Source: Fusibacter sp. A1 (lineage in GTDB: Bacteria; Bacillota; Clostridia; Peptostreptococcales; Acidaminobacteraceae). From it: a stretch of DNA of 64,000 bases. The notes under the pieces were generated by a model, which did no database searches, had not been told where the DNA came from, and was given only the letters and a program-made list of their open reading frames with translations. The DNA lies in NCBI RefSeq assembly GCF_004125825.1, contig NZ_QQWI01000008.1:62001-126000 (forward strand). Reading direction: 5' to 3'. This document shows, one piece after another, positions 7,317-16,698 of the stretch (positions are counted from its first letter, which is position 1; each line of letters opens with the position of its first letter). A program made the position numbers and the translations under genes.

Positions 7317-8195
7317 CTACCTTTTGTAGTCAATGCGCTTTGATGGCTCAAACGCCGATTTGCCTGTTTTAAGTATGTCTTTGTAGACCCCCACGTTCCT
7401 GTCCTGCAGGTGGTCGAAGATCATGGGCGACTTGGATCCGTAGGTGACATGCCTTAAGGGATCCGGGTCGAGCTTGACTGCGATAATCTCTTCTGTCCCT
7501 CTTGCAAGCGCAAGGGTCTGGGCGATAGGACTCACAATCATGCTGTGCCCGAAGTAGTAGTTGTCCGCAGCGTCCCTACCCACGGCGTTTGCCGCAAGCA
7601 CGTAACAGTGGTTGTCATAGGCTCTGGCCTTGTTGGTCATCTCCCATATCTCATAACTTCTTAAAAAGGCCGATGGTCTAGTGATGATTTCTGCCCCATT
7701 TAGGGCGAGCACCCTGCTTAGTTCTGGAAAATCACCGTCGTAGCATAGGATCATGCCTATCTTTCCAAGTGCCGTATCCACCACGCGGCAGTCGTTGCCA
7801 GCTGTCGTCCACGCCCTTTCTGTAGGAAAAGGATGGGTCTTGTGGTAGTTGTAAAGCACCGACCCGTGATTGTCGATGAGCACCGAACTGTTCAAAATCA
7901 CGTTCTTTTCACTTGCTCTTTCGTAAAGCGGATAAACGACGTGCACCCCCAGTGACTTGCATAACTTCTGAATCTTTTGGGTGTGCACCCCCGGTACCTC
8001 AGTAAGCATTTCATAAAACTCAGCCGTTTCCATATTGGGGCTGAATCCTGTAGTGATCGATTCTGGAAAAACGATCAGCTCTGCCTCGTATTCCTTTGCC
8101 GCCTTTTCAAGGTAGTGGCATGCCTTATCGATATTAAGGCTTATCTCATTGGGTTGTACAGCAAACTGCACGCAAGAAGCGATATGCTCTTTCAT
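7317..8195 (-). CDS. Nitrilase superfamily amidohydrolase
   Basis: A 292-residue carbon-nitrogen hydrolase. The Glu-Lys-Cys triad is visible: LIVFPESITTG (Glu), YNYHKTHPFPTER (Lys) and MILCYDGDFPEL (Cys). The family hydrolyses amides, ureides and carbamoyl-amino acids. The position beside a cyclase-type amidohydrolase and the FdrA cluster suggests an amidase or N-carbamoyl hydrolase step in a nitrogen catabolic route rather than true nitrile hydrolysis. The start ATG follows GGGGTGAGC. Confidence 0.88.
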   Translation of the reverse strand: MKEHIASCVQFAVQPNEISLNIDKACHYLEKAAKEYEAELIVFPESITTGFSPNMETAEFYEMLTEVPGVHTQKIQKLCKSLGVHVVYPLYERASEKNVILNSSVLIDNHGSVLYNYHKTHPFPTERAWTTAGNDCRVVDTALGKIGMILCYDGDFPELSRVLALNGAEIITRPSAFLRSYEIWEMTNKARAYDNHCYVLAANAVGRDAADNYYFGHSMIVSPIAQTLALARGTEEIIAVKLDPDPLRHVTYGSKSPMIFDHLQDRNVGVYKDILKTGKSAFEPSKRIDYKR

Positions 8196-8210
8196 ACGCT
8201 CACCCCTAGT

Positions 8211-8993
8211 CTATTCTTCATTGAATGCGACGATTCTGCAGATACTCGATTCCCCCCCCTGAAATCTCCAAGGAAAACATCCGATGATCATTCTTTTGTT
8301 GAGCAGCTTGTCGATTTCTCCACCAAGGTTTTCTGCGTGCACGATATCGATAGGGAACAAATCGACATGCATCAGCTGGTAATCCTCGTCTGGGAATATC
8401 TCTTCTAAGGATTTTCCGTATTTCTGTTGCAAATACTTGTCTGCAAGCTTGGCTTCTTTTGGCTCCCAGTCTCTTATTTTGGTGTTGAATGGATGGTCCG
8501 CCGAACCGCAGTCCACACCGATCCACTTGAGCTCCATGTCGGTACACCATTTTGTAAACTCCTTTGTAGGTCCCGGATGCCTGAGCATATACCTTCGTTC
8601 GTCGGCCTCGGGCTGGTCCCATCCGTATTTGTGGTAGCCGGTATTGATGATAAGTATGTCCCCTTTTTTGACTTCTACCCTATCTAAGATATCTTGTGAG
8701 GTGTAGATGCCATAGTCTTCCGCCATATCCGAAAGGTCCACGATCACTCCAGGACCCACTAGGTCTTCAAGCGGAATCGATGCGATGTCCCTTCCATGGG
8801 TGCAAAAGTGTAAGGATCCGTCTAGGTGTGTTCCCACATGGTTTGACGTCGTGATAAGCTGCCCGTTGGCGCCGTTGGGTGTGAGCCTTTTGAAAAACTT
8901 GATCTGAAGAGGTTCATACGTAGGCCAGGCGGGTGTCAAATGTGATAAGTTCTGAGTCAGGTCGTACATCTTTACCTTGTTCCAAAATTCCAT
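8211..8993 (-). CDS. Cyclase-family metal-dependent hydrolase (kynurenine formamidase-like)
   Basis: A 260-residue protein with the metal-binding signature of the cyclase family, SNHVGTHLDGSLHF (HxGTHxDxxxH), plus GVDCGSADHPF further on. Members include kynurenine formamidase and isatin hydrolase, which hydrolyse cyclic or N-formyl amides with Mn or Zn. Here it is a good candidate for ring opening of the product of the molybdenum hydroxylase encoded upstream. It starts directly after the DUF1116 stop codon, with GGAGG over that stop, so translation is likely coupled. Confidence 0.88.
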   Translation of the reverse strand: MEFWNKVKMYDLTQNLSHLTPAWPTYEPLQIKFFKRLTPNGANGQLITTSNHVGTHLDGSLHFCTHGRDIASIPLEDLVGPGVIVDLSDMAEDYGIYTSQDILDRVEVKKGDILIINTGYHKYGWDQPEADERRYMLRHPGPTKEFTKWCTDMELKWIGVDCGSADHPFNTKIRDWEPKEAKLADKYLQQKYGKSLEEIFPDEDYQLMHVDLFPIDIVHAENLGGEIDKLLNKRMIIGCFPWRFQGGESSICRIVAFNEE

Positions 8994-10253
8994 TTAGTTT
9001 CCTCCTTCTTTCTCGATCATCTCGACAAAAGCTTCCAGTGCGTCTTCAAAACACTTTTTTGGGGGTCTCACAAGGCCCGCTCCGACCTGGCCGATACCGG
9101 GAAGCTTATGTGCGATTCCGGTGTTGATGATCGGCAGTATGGTCGTCTCAATCACTTTTAGCAGATCGATTCCTGTCGGTGTGCCTTTAAAGGCGAGCAT
9201 AGGGATCTTATAGGCATTATTCTCACAAGCGGTGATCTCGTACATGCTTCGTGTGTAATTTAGCGCGTCAGCTGTAGTTCCACCTACAAACTGAACAATG
9301 GACAGCGCCGATGCCATCGCAAAACCACCGATACCTGCGGTCTCACAGATCACGCTGTCTCCGATGTCCGGGTTGGCATCATCCTTTGTAAATCCTGTAA
9401 AGAACAGACCCTCGACCACTTGGGCGGGAGCCGTGAACCACCGGTCGCCAAGTGCTGCTATCCTGATACCGAACTCGGTTCCGTTTCTTGCCATGGTATG
9501 CACGATCGTACTGTACGCTATGCCGCTAAGTGGGTCCATCGTACATTTACATGCGGGCATGGTCAGGTTTAAGAAGAAGTGGTCGTTGCTATGTATAAAG
9601 CTGAGCACCTTTGATTTTTCGTCGTCAGTAAAGTCCGTCCTGACAATAAATGGCGCCATCTCTCTGATAAATAGAGAAGTTCCGGCTTTGTTCCTGTTGT
9701 GCCCCTCATCACCCATCTGAAGCACCTGAGCGATCATGGGTTTTAGTTCTATGGGCCCCGATAGTTTAAGCGCAGCCTTCAATACAGGCGCCAGCTTGGT
9801 TTCCATCCATTTAAGCTTTGCCATCACATCAGAGCTGAACGCTCCGTACCTAAGCACTTTTCCTAGACCCTCGTTTAAGGTGCAGTAGCTGTAGTTGCCA
9901 AAGGTTTCGTTCTTAACGACCCAAACAGGCATGCTGCTGGTGATGACCCCGGCCATAGGACCTACCGCCCCATGATGATGGCAGGAATCAAACTTGATGT
10001 CGCCCGACATGGCAAGCTCGCTAGCCGTTTCAAAATCAGTGGCAAGCCCCTCGTAAATTAGTCCGCCAGCGACTGCGCCTTTTAGCGGACCGCTCATGTC
10101 TTGCCACTTGATCGGCGGACCCGCATGCAAGATGGTAGTCTTGTCCAAGCCGGGAATGACATCCCCCGCCTTTTTTATGTCCAGTAGAACGGGACGAGCC
10201 TTTAAAAGCCTGTCAATCGCCAGCTCGTTCGCCATTTTGATTTTTTCGTTCAC
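8994..10253 (-). CDS. DUF1116 protein (YlbE/AllG-like, oxamate carbamoyltransferase subunit)
   Basis: A 419-residue DUF1116 protein; HAGPPIKWQDMSGPLKGAV, CHHHGAVGPMAGV and GIRIAALGDRWFTAPAQVVEG are family hallmarks. In E. coli the homologue YlbE (AllG) works with FdrA (AllF) and YlbF (AllH) as oxamate carbamoyltransferase in anaerobic allantoin use. The same trio is present here in the order DUF2877-FdrA-DUF1116. Twenty-eight bases separate it from fdrA. Whether the substrate is oxamate here is inference, since no other allantoin gene and no carbamate kinase is in the window. Confidence 0.85.
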   Translation of the reverse strand: MNEKIKMANELAIDRLLKARPVLLDIKKAGDVIPGLDKTTILHAGPPIKWQDMSGPLKGAVAGGLIYEGLATDFETASELAMSGDIKFDSCHHHGAVGPMAGVITSSMPVWVVKNETFGNYSYCTLNEGLGKVLRYGAFSSDVMAKLKWMETKLAPVLKAALKLSGPIELKPMIAQVLQMGDEGHNRNKAGTSLFIREMAPFIVRTDFTDDEKSKVLSFIHSNDHFFLNLTMPACKCTMDPLSGIAYSTIVHTMARNGTEFGIRIAALGDRWFTAPAQVVEGLFFTGFTKDDANPDIGDSVICETAGIGGFAMASALSIVQFVGGTTADALNYTRSMYEITACENNAYKIPMLAFKGTPTGIDLLKVIETTILPIINTGIAHKLPGIGQVGAGLVRPPKKCFEDALEAFVEMIEKEGGN

Positions 10254-10281
10254 CGTGCACCTGCCTTTCTTTTGAATCCTT

Positions 10282-11991
10282 TCACCGGTTCAACCTTGAT
10301 AAAAGATCGGTCATTCTTTTGTCGCCACCGGCGAGGGGCCTCCAGTCCACATTGACCGCTTTGCAATGAGCGCGTATCAGGTCTTGATAAAAAATGTCCA
10401 GACCCACATTGATGACAGACAAGTCCGTATCGAACAGGTCTTTTGTCTTTAACTGAATCTGGTTGACCCTGTTTAGTAGTTCCTTAGCGATCATTGAAGC
10501 CTGCGCATTCGATTCAGCAACGATCACACCGATCTCATTTAAAACAGACCTGGATGCCTCGTAATCCTGCGGATCTTTGTCGGTACCGCAGATCGAACAG
10601 ATGACGGACAGGTATCCGCCTTGTAGACGGGCTCTTTTCTTGGCTGCAACAAGGGCGCTAAGCATCTCACCTACAGGATCAGGGTGGGCTCCGTATCCAA
10701 ATACGATATCCAGAAGAAGCACAGCGACCTGTTGTCCCATGTCGTGGTTGATGATGCTCGTCCTGATGCCAGGATCGATCATTGGATGCGCCCGACCTAC
10801 AGTAAATGCATCGTCTCCAAGGTCTATGATGAGCTGACCTGGGCATGTCCGAATATCCGAAACGCCGATCTTATGCTCCTGTACAAGGTTTGTGCTTAAC
10901 TCCTTCATCGAATCACCGATGATCTCCACCGCTTCAGAAGCCAGTGTTCCGCCGGTAAACAACCCAAGCAGGAGCTTCTGGTCGCTTCTCATCGCATGAG
11001 ACTCCTGTTCAACTAGCGTTCTTATGTCAGCATGCGTAACCGCGACCTCTTTGCCGCATTGCTCCACAGCCAGTCGGGCTGCGTCTTCTAAAGTATGCGC
11101 ATAGATCGCGCCGTAATTTTCAATCAGTGCTCTGTCACATCCAGAAAAGTTGACCACCACTTTCTTGTCTGTCGTTCCGATCAACTCCAATACACTTCTT
11201 GCAGCTATATTATCCGGTTTTTTTGATAGCAGCACGATGACTTCGGTCCTGTCATCTTGGATAAGCGCTCTCAGTCCCATGCGCATCATCAATCCACCTA
11301 TTGGCGCCTTTAGGTCTCTTCCACCGGTTCCTATCGCCTGAGAGATGCCCTCCTTGTACCTGTCGATCAGTACCGATACTTCCTGAATACCCGTGCCGGA
11401 AGCACCGACGATTCCTATCGAACCCCTAGCAACGGCATTTGCAAATCCTAGCGGTGTTCCGTTAATGATTGCCGTTCCGCAGTCGGGTCCCATCATGAGC
11501 AGTCCTTTTGCAGTGGCAAGCTCTTTAAGCTCAAGCTCCGTTTCAAGATCGACATTATCAGAAAATACCATCACGTGTTTTTCAGCTTCTAGCGCTTTTT
11601 TAGCCTCAGCACCTGCGTATTGCCCTGGAACAGAGACTAAAACAAGATTGACATCTTGTGTGCTTTCCATGGCAGATTCGAGGGTCGCAGCTTCATAATC
11701 TCCGGTCCCTGTACTTCTAGCACTGGTCAAGAGTCCTTCCAGATTGTCAAAAATCGCATCGGCGCACTCCTTACTGACTGCCATGAAGGTGATCATCAGA
11801 TCATTAGGCGTCGCGTCTGTCATGGTTTCATCAAACACGTCAAGATGTTTGGCAAGGTCTTTGTTAAGCGACGTACCCATCCCTATCAGAGGACTTTTAA
11901 CACCGTCCATGCCTTCTAGTTCCTTAGACATCCGCATCAACGTGATGGAGTCGTAATACGCATTTTTTTTGACCCTTGTGTAAACCTTCAT
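10282..11991 (-). CDS. fdrA: FdrA-family protein (AllF-like)
   Basis: A 569-residue protein related to succinyl-CoA synthetases: a CoA-binding-like Rossmann part (GPDCGTAIINGTPLGFANAV, GIVGASGTGIQEVSVLIDR, GTGGRDLKAPIGG) followed by a ligase-type C-terminal half (GLFTGGTLASEAVEII ... DLGDDAFTVGRAHPMIDP). FdrA is one of three subunits of the E. coli oxamate carbamoyltransferase. Its ATG overlaps the DUF2877 stop by four bases (ATGA), so the two proteins are likely made in equal amounts. Confidence 0.9.
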   Translation of the reverse strand: MKVYTRVKKNAYYDSITLMRMSKELEGMDGVKSPLIGMGTSLNKDLAKHLDVFDETMTDATPNDLMITFMAVSKECADAIFDNLEGLLTSARSTGTGDYEAATLESAMESTQDVNLVLVSVPGQYAGAEAKKALEAEKHVMVFSDNVDLETELELKELATAKGLLMMGPDCGTAIINGTPLGFANAVARGSIGIVGASGTGIQEVSVLIDRYKEGISQAIGTGGRDLKAPIGGLMMRMGLRALIQDDRTEVIVLLSKKPDNIAARSVLELIGTTDKKVVVNFSGCDRALIENYGAIYAHTLEDAARLAVEQCGKEVAVTHADIRTLVEQESHAMRSDQKLLLGLFTGGTLASEAVEIIGDSMKELSTNLVQEHKIGVSDIRTCPGQLIIDLGDDAFTVGRAHPMIDPGIRTSIINHDMGQQVAVLLLDIVFGYGAHPDPVGEMLSALVAAKKRARLQGGYLSVICSICGTDKDPQDYEASRSVLNEIGVIVAESNAQASMIAKELLNRVNQIQLKTKDLFDTDLSVINVGLDIFYQDLIRAHCKAVNVDWRPLAGGDKRMTDLLSRLNR

Positions 11992-12902
11992 GCCTTATCC
12001 TCCCAGTTGATCCGCCCATCCATCAAGAGCCGCATGCCTAAGTACATGCCAGTCAAAAGGTCTGTGCCCGATGTAGCGCCTAGTTCTATCACCCCAATCA
12101 GAGCGTCTTCTAAACCCTGATTTTGGTTTAATATGGAGTCGATCGCCCTTTTCACCTTCAGGCAGACTCTTCCCTCAGAAGCATAGATAAGACTACGCTC
12201 ACCGATCAATGTGGTTAAACCCCTAATTCCTGAAACAATCGACCGGGTGATCTGACGCACCGTCTGAATGTTTAATCCATAATGCTCACCGAAGTAGATC
12301 AGGCTGAGTAACATTCCGCTTAACAGATCATCGCTTGCTGGTGTGAGGCCTGGTCCGAAGCCTATGATCAGCAGTGAATGGAACCGGATACGTTCTAGTT
12401 CCATTTCACAGAGCGATTCTATAAAGGACTGCAGCCGAGGCATGAAGAAGGCCAAGGCGTCGGTCAGCCCGACACTTGTCTCGTTCATATAGATCAAAGG
12501 ACCCACGCCATCCAAGTTGCCATAGATCGAAACCGCATCTACCATCTTCTTGCACGACACGCTCAGATCCAGATTTTGCCCCATAGCTACAGGACTATAA
12601 GAAGTCATCGGGCTCCAGGTGATGAACTCCTCACTAAGTATCTGATGTCCGCCACAAAGCAGCAGCCTGTTTCCTTGTAGCGACAGCTCCAGATTCTTTT
12701 CCTTGTGCCGCTCAAGGTCGCTGAAACGGTCTTTTGTGATCACTACAGACATCGGTGAGATGTTCTCAGGTTCCATGAACACCGTGATCAGCTCGTATGA
12801 TTCTGTAAGCATATTGATGGCGCTTTCAAACCTTGAATGGATGTTCGCCTTTATGTGCTTCTGTTTTAATAATGCTATCAAATCTTCAGATACCAGTATC
12901 AT
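11988..12902 (-). CDS. DUF2877 protein (YlbF/AllH-like)
   Basis: A 304-residue protein; IIGFGPGLTPASDDLLSGML (residues ~185-204) is the conserved core of DUF2877. This is the third subunit of the FdrA-YlbE-YlbF carbamoyltransferase group, which supports reading the three genes as one enzyme. It follows the molybdenum subunit gene after 8 bp. The Shine-Dalgarno (GGGATGATG) is modest, so coupling to the upstream gene is possible. Confidence 0.82.
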   Translation of the reverse strand: MILVSEDLIALLKQKHIKANIHSRFESAINMLTESYELITVFMEPENISPMSVVITKDRFSDLERHKEKNLELSLQGNRLLLCGGHQILSEEFITWSPMTSYSPVAMGQNLDLSVSCKKMVDAVSIYGNLDGVGPLIYMNETSVGLTDALAFFMPRLQSFIESLCEMELERIRFHSLLIIGFGPGLTPASDDLLSGMLLSLIYFGEHYGLNIQTVRQITRSIVSGIRGLTTLIGERSLIYASEGRVCLKVKRAIDSILNQNQGLEDALIGVIELGATSGTDLLTGMYLGMRLLMDGRINWEDKA

Positions 12903-12910
12903 GATTCACA

Positions 12911-15217
12911 TCATCCCTTATCTTTTATCGCTTTAAGTACTTTTTCTGCCGTTAACGGCATCGACATGATTCTGATGGCCAGCGCGTCATATAGGGCATT
13001 CGCCACAGCGGGTGCGGCAGGTATCATCGCAAGTTCTCCAACACCTCTTGCACCAAATGCTCCCTTTGGTTCGGGATTTTCGATGATTTCGATGATCATT
13101 TCAGGAATATCGTCGGCTGTAGGTATCTTGTAATCGGTAAAGGAGGCGTTGAGCACTTTCCCATCCTTGAGTTTAAGCTCTTCCCATAGCGCAGTTCCAA
13201 GCCCCTGCATGATTCCACCTTCGATCTGTCCTTCGAGCAGCTGAGGGTTGATCGCCTTACCCACATCATAGGCGGCCACGGCTTTTACCACCCGGATGAT
13301 TCCTGTGCGCTTGTCCACTTCAATCTCCATACCATGGCAGCCGTAGGTCCAAAACAGCACCGGATTGTCCCCGAGTCCTGTTTCGGGGTCTGCGTTTCTC
13401 AGGTTGTCGGGGATGAACACACCTCTTCCGATAATCGGACCATGGATACCTGAACCGTCCTCCATGCTTAGGCCAACGGCTAGTTCACAAATAGGTATCC
13501 GCTTTTGCGGGTAAATCTTCGATACGATAAACTCATCTTCGAGTTCAAGGTCCCTGTCGATGATACCCAACTTGATTTGCGCAAGATCAAGAAGCTGGCT
13601 TTTGGCGTCTTCGCACGCCTTGATTACTGCGTTCCCTGCGCTGTAGGTCGTCCTGCTCGCAACCGTCTGCCACTCGTACGGTGTGTAATCGGTGTCTCCT
13701 GTCTTGATTTTTATTTTTTCAACAGGGATACTAAGCATTTCTGATGCGATTTGCGTCAGCACCGTGTCAGATCCCTGCCCTAGATCCATCGCTGTGACCA
13801 AAAGATGCGCGGTTCCATCCTCATTTATTTTAATGATCGCTGACGAGGCCGCGTTGTTGGGCATAAAGGGTGGTTTAAGTGCGCATGCAAGTCCGACGCC
13901 TTTTACCAAGTCGTTGTTCTCGCTGTTTTTCGACTTGTCGTAGTCAAGATGTTTGACGACCTTTTCTATACATTCGAGTAGCCCGCACTGGTCGATCGTC
14001 TGACCCATTCCGTTTCTGCTTCCTGCCTGCAAACTGTTGATCCTTCTCATTTCAATTGGGTTAATCCCCAGTTCTAGCGCAATCATGTCCATATTCTGCT
14101 CAATCCCAAAATGGATCTCTGACATGCCAAAGCCTCTGTAGGCGCCGCCTACCGGATGATTGGTGTACACGCAGTACGAATCGGTCCACACGTTGTCGAT
14201 ATCATAAGCTCCAGTGGAGGAGTATCCCCCAGCCTTGACGATGTTGACACCGTACTCGTTATAGGCTCCACCATCCCAGATGAGCGTGTTTTTAACAGCG
14301 ACGACCTTGCCGCTGTTCATGACGCCCGTCTTGATGGTCTGATGCAGACCCTGCCTTACAAAGGCATTGTAGAACTCGTCCTCTCTCGAATAGGTGAGCT
14401 TGACAGGTCTTCCGTTTGTGAGCATCACAAGCGGTATGACAATCCCTTCAAGGGTTGTTCCCGCCTTACATCCAAACCCGCCACCTACAGCCGGCGAGAT
14501 GACCCTGATCTTGTTGAGCGGCAAATCGAATGCCACTGAAAGGGTTCTGCGCACGGCAAAAGGCGACTGGCAGCTGGCCCAAACCGTGACGGTACCGTCG
14601 GGATCCATCTTGGCGATGACCGAATGGTTTTCGATGGGCACGTGCTGCACATGCGGTACTTTAAATTCATGCTCAAAGATATGGTCCGCCTGTTCAAACC
14701 CTGACTCGACATCTCCTTTTCGCAGTTTATAATGATTGCTGATGTTGGTCCCAGCCTTGGGGAAAAACACCTTGGCATAGTGGTAATCACCGAGGTCGGG
14801 GTGCACAAGGGGCGCGTCGGGTTCCATGCCTTTTACCGCATCAAAAACAGCGGGCAGCTCCTCGTATTCTATCTCAATCAGTTTCACAGCTTCCTTGGCG
14901 ATGTCCTCGGTTTCAGCAGCGACAGCAGCCACCGCCTCGCCTAGATACCTGACCTTGTCGACCGCTAAAAAGTTCTTGTCTTCCAGATAAAGACCGCACT
15001 TTTTCTTATAGTGCTCACCGGTGATCACAGCCTTGACACCCTCAAGCGCTTCTGCTTTTTTTGTGTCGATACGTATAATCTTGGCGTGGGCGTAATCGCT
15101 TCGCTTTACACCTGCATAGAGCATTCTAGGTAAATGGAGGTCGTCTACATACTGGGTGGTACCGGTGACTTTGTCGATACCGTCGACTCTGTTTACCCTG
15201 GTTCCGACAACTTTCAT
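12911..15217 (-). CDS. xdhA: Molybdenum hydroxylase, molybdopterin-binding large subunit
   Basis: A 768-residue subunit of the xanthine dehydrogenase family. Visible blocks: GTTQYVDDLHLPRMLYAGV, VGGGFGCKAG, VGGAYRGFGMSE, AMDLGQGSDTVLTQIASEML and, near the end, GARGVGELAMIPAAPAVANA with the catalytic Glu. Such enzymes insert oxygen from water into C-H bonds next to ring nitrogen. The exact substrate cannot be told from sequence. I start at ATG 15217 (GGAGG upstream), which overlaps the iron-sulfur subunit stop by four bases (ATGA), instead of the longer frame from 15286. Confidence 0.92.
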   Translation of the reverse strand: MKVVGTRVNRVDGIDKVTGTTQYVDDLHLPRMLYAGVKRSDYAHAKIIRIDTKKAEALEGVKAVITGEHYKKKCGLYLEDKNFLAVDKVRYLGEAVAAVAAETEDIAKEAVKLIEIEYEELPAVFDAVKGMEPDAPLVHPDLGDYHYAKVFFPKAGTNISNHYKLRKGDVESGFEQADHIFEHEFKVPHVQHVPIENHSVIAKMDPDGTVTVWASCQSPFAVRRTLSVAFDLPLNKIRVISPAVGGGFGCKAGTTLEGIVIPLVMLTNGRPVKLTYSREDEFYNAFVRQGLHQTIKTGVMNSGKVVAVKNTLIWDGGAYNEYGVNIVKAGGYSSTGAYDIDNVWTDSYCVYTNHPVGGAYRGFGMSEIHFGIEQNMDMIALELGINPIEMRRINSLQAGSRNGMGQTIDQCGLLECIEKVVKHLDYDKSKNSENNDLVKGVGLACALKPPFMPNNAASSAIIKINEDGTAHLLVTAMDLGQGSDTVLTQIASEMLSIPVEKIKIKTGDTDYTPYEWQTVASRTTYSAGNAVIKACEDAKSQLLDLAQIKLGIIDRDLELEDEFIVSKIYPQKRIPICELAVGLSMEDGSGIHGPIIGRGVFIPDNLRNADPETGLGDNPVLFWTYGCHGMEIEVDKRTGIIRVVKAVAAYDVGKAINPQLLEGQIEGGIMQGLGTALWEELKLKDGKVLNASFTDYKIPTADDIPEMIIEIIENPEPKGAFGARGVGELAMIPAAPAVANALYDALAIRIMSMPLTAEKVLKAIKDKG

Positions 15218-15687
15218 GTAGTTCCTCCCTTCTTTGCGACCTCTTGAATCGCCTCGATAATTTTCTTGTAGCCGGTGCATCTGCATAAGTTTCCACTGAT
15301 GCCAGCTTTGATCTCATCTTCTGTGGGATTGGGCTGATGATCGAGCAAGGCCTTTGCCGTCAGGACCATTCCGGGAGTGCAGTACCCGCACTGAAGCGCG
15401 CCTTTTTCAATGAACGCCGTCTGAAGCGGATGAAGCTTTGTACCATCTGACAATCCCTCTATCGTTGTGATAGAAGTGCCATCGGCCTCTACTGCTAGCA
15501 TCAGGCACGCTGTGACAGGCAGTCCGTCTAAAAGTACCGTGCATGCGCCGCATTCTCCCGCGCCGCAACCGTCTTTAGCACCTGTCAGGTAAAAATCCTC
15601 TCTAATCATCTTAAGAAGCGTCAGATTCGGTTTTACTTCGTGCTGTATTTTTTCGCCGTTTAAATAAAAACTGATGGTATGCTTCAT
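15214..15687 (-). CDS. Molybdenum hydroxylase, [2Fe-2S] small subunit
   Basis: A 157-residue two-cluster iron-sulfur subunit. The plant-type cluster ligands are in GAKDGCGAGECGACTVLLDG, with a fourth Cys in LPVTACLML. The second, helical-bundle cluster is bound by QCGYCTPGM and NLCRCTGY. It passes electrons from the molybdenum centre to the FAD subunit encoded next to it. It overlaps the large-subunit gene and begins one base after the FAD-subunit stop. Confidence 0.93.
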   Translation of the reverse strand: MKHTISFYLNGEKIQHEVKPNLTLLKMIREDFYLTGAKDGCGAGECGACTVLLDGLPVTACLMLAVEADGTSITTIEGLSDGTKLHPLQTAFIEKGALQCGYCTPGMVLTAKALLDHQPNPTEDEIKAGISGNLCRCTGYKKIIEAIQEVAKKGGTT

Positions 15688-15688
15688 A

Positions 15689-16537
15689 TCAACGGTCCCC
15701 TTTCATCAGAAGTTCAAGGCCTCGTTCTACAAGCACCTGAGCAATATCCATACGGTACTCTTTTGTAGACCTCACATCGTCGATCGGGCTGATTTCGCCG
15801 GCAATCATCAGACTGGCACGTTTTATCACATCTTCATTCAACCTTTTATCCATTAAGAAGGCCTCGGTCCTTGACGCCCTGATAGGTGTCGGAGCCACAG
15901 CGCCAAGCGCGATTCTATAGTCGTTTTTAACACGGGCGACACTCGCACACACAATGGCAAGATCAACCTCTTTTCTTCTGGATGTTTTGTGGAAGTACCC
16001 ATGAAAGTCCTCCTCGTATGGCAGGGTCACACCCGTTACGATATCGCCCTCAATGAGGCTTGTCTTTCTAACCGAAGTGAAGAAGTCGTGGATGGATATG
16101 TCGCGGGGGCCGTCTTTTCCGTATACGTGAACGACAGCATCCATGACTAAAAGTGGTGTCGCCGTATCCGCAAGTGGTGAGGCATTGCACAGATTGCCTA
16201 TGCAGGTCGCACGGTTTCTGATCTGGGTCGATCCCAACAGGTGTATGGCCTCTATTAACATTGGATAATGTCTTTTTACATCGTCGTTTTTCATAAGACT
16301 GTTCAGGGTTACGCACGCGCCGATAAAGAGACCGTCTTCTTTTGTGAAGCCTAGTTGATCCAGTCCGCCGATCCCTTTGATGTCAATCACCTGGTCAACT
16401 CGGGTCACTCCCGCCTTTATCCTTGTCAAAAGGTCGGTACCGCCATTAAGAATATGGGCTCCATCCCCATAGGTGACTAAAAGATCACTTGCCTCTTTTA
16501 ACGATTCCGGCTTAAAGTACTTGAATTCCCTCACCAC
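15689..16537 (-). CDS. xdhB: Molybdenum hydroxylase, FAD-binding medium subunit
   Basis: About 283 residues of the CO-dehydrogenase/xanthine-dehydrogenase medium-chain family. AHILNGGTDLLTRIKAGV is the FAD-binding 'aGGTdL' block; LGSTQIRNRATCIGNLCNASPLADTATPLL is the second flavin-binding block. I chose GTG 16537 (or 16534) because GGGGG lies just upstream and the protein then begins REFKYFKPESLKEA, as is usual. This is the first gene after an internal terminator and has its own extended -10 promoter. Confidence 0.88.
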   Translation of the reverse strand: MVREFKYFKPESLKEASDLLVTYGDGAHILNGGTDLLTRIKAGVTRVDQVIDIKGIGGLDQLGFTKEDGLFIGACVTLNSLMKNDDVKRHYPMLIEAIHLLGSTQIRNRATCIGNLCNASPLADTATPLLVMDAVVHVYGKDGPRDISIHDFFTSVRKTSLIEGDIVTGVTLPYEEDFHGYFHKTSRRKEVDLAIVCASVARVKNDYRIALGAVAPTPIRASRTEAFLMDKRLNEDVIKRASLMIAGEISPIDDVRSTKEYRMDIAQVLVERGLELLMKGDR

Positions 16538-16586
16538 TGCACCCCCATTTATTAACTTAGTTTCTACACTAATTCCAACTATTTGT

Positions 16587-16592
16587 CTTATA
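16587..16592 (-). promoter_or_regulatory. Extended -10 promoter for the hydroxylase/catabolic unit
   Basis: On the minus strand TGGTATAAG lies about 50 bp before the FAD-subunit start codon. No clear -35 is visible. The same TGG+TATAAt arrangement precedes mogA, at the head of the block. Confidence 0.45.
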
Positions 16593-16624
16593 CCAAAATT
16601 TGAACCCGTCACACAGTTTGAGCC

Positions 16625-16670
16625 CAAAAATAAAAGGTACAAGATGTCTTATTTAGACACCTTGCACCTT
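16625..16670 (-). terminator. Internal terminator inside the molybdenum block
   Basis: A 16-bp stem (16655-16670 with 16634-16649, two G-U pairs) with a 5-nt loop is followed on the minus strand by TTTTATTTTTG. It separates the cofactor/maturation genes from the enzyme genes. Confidence 0.75.
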
Positions 16671-16698
16671 CGTTTGGCTTAAACTACTTAGCTCTTTC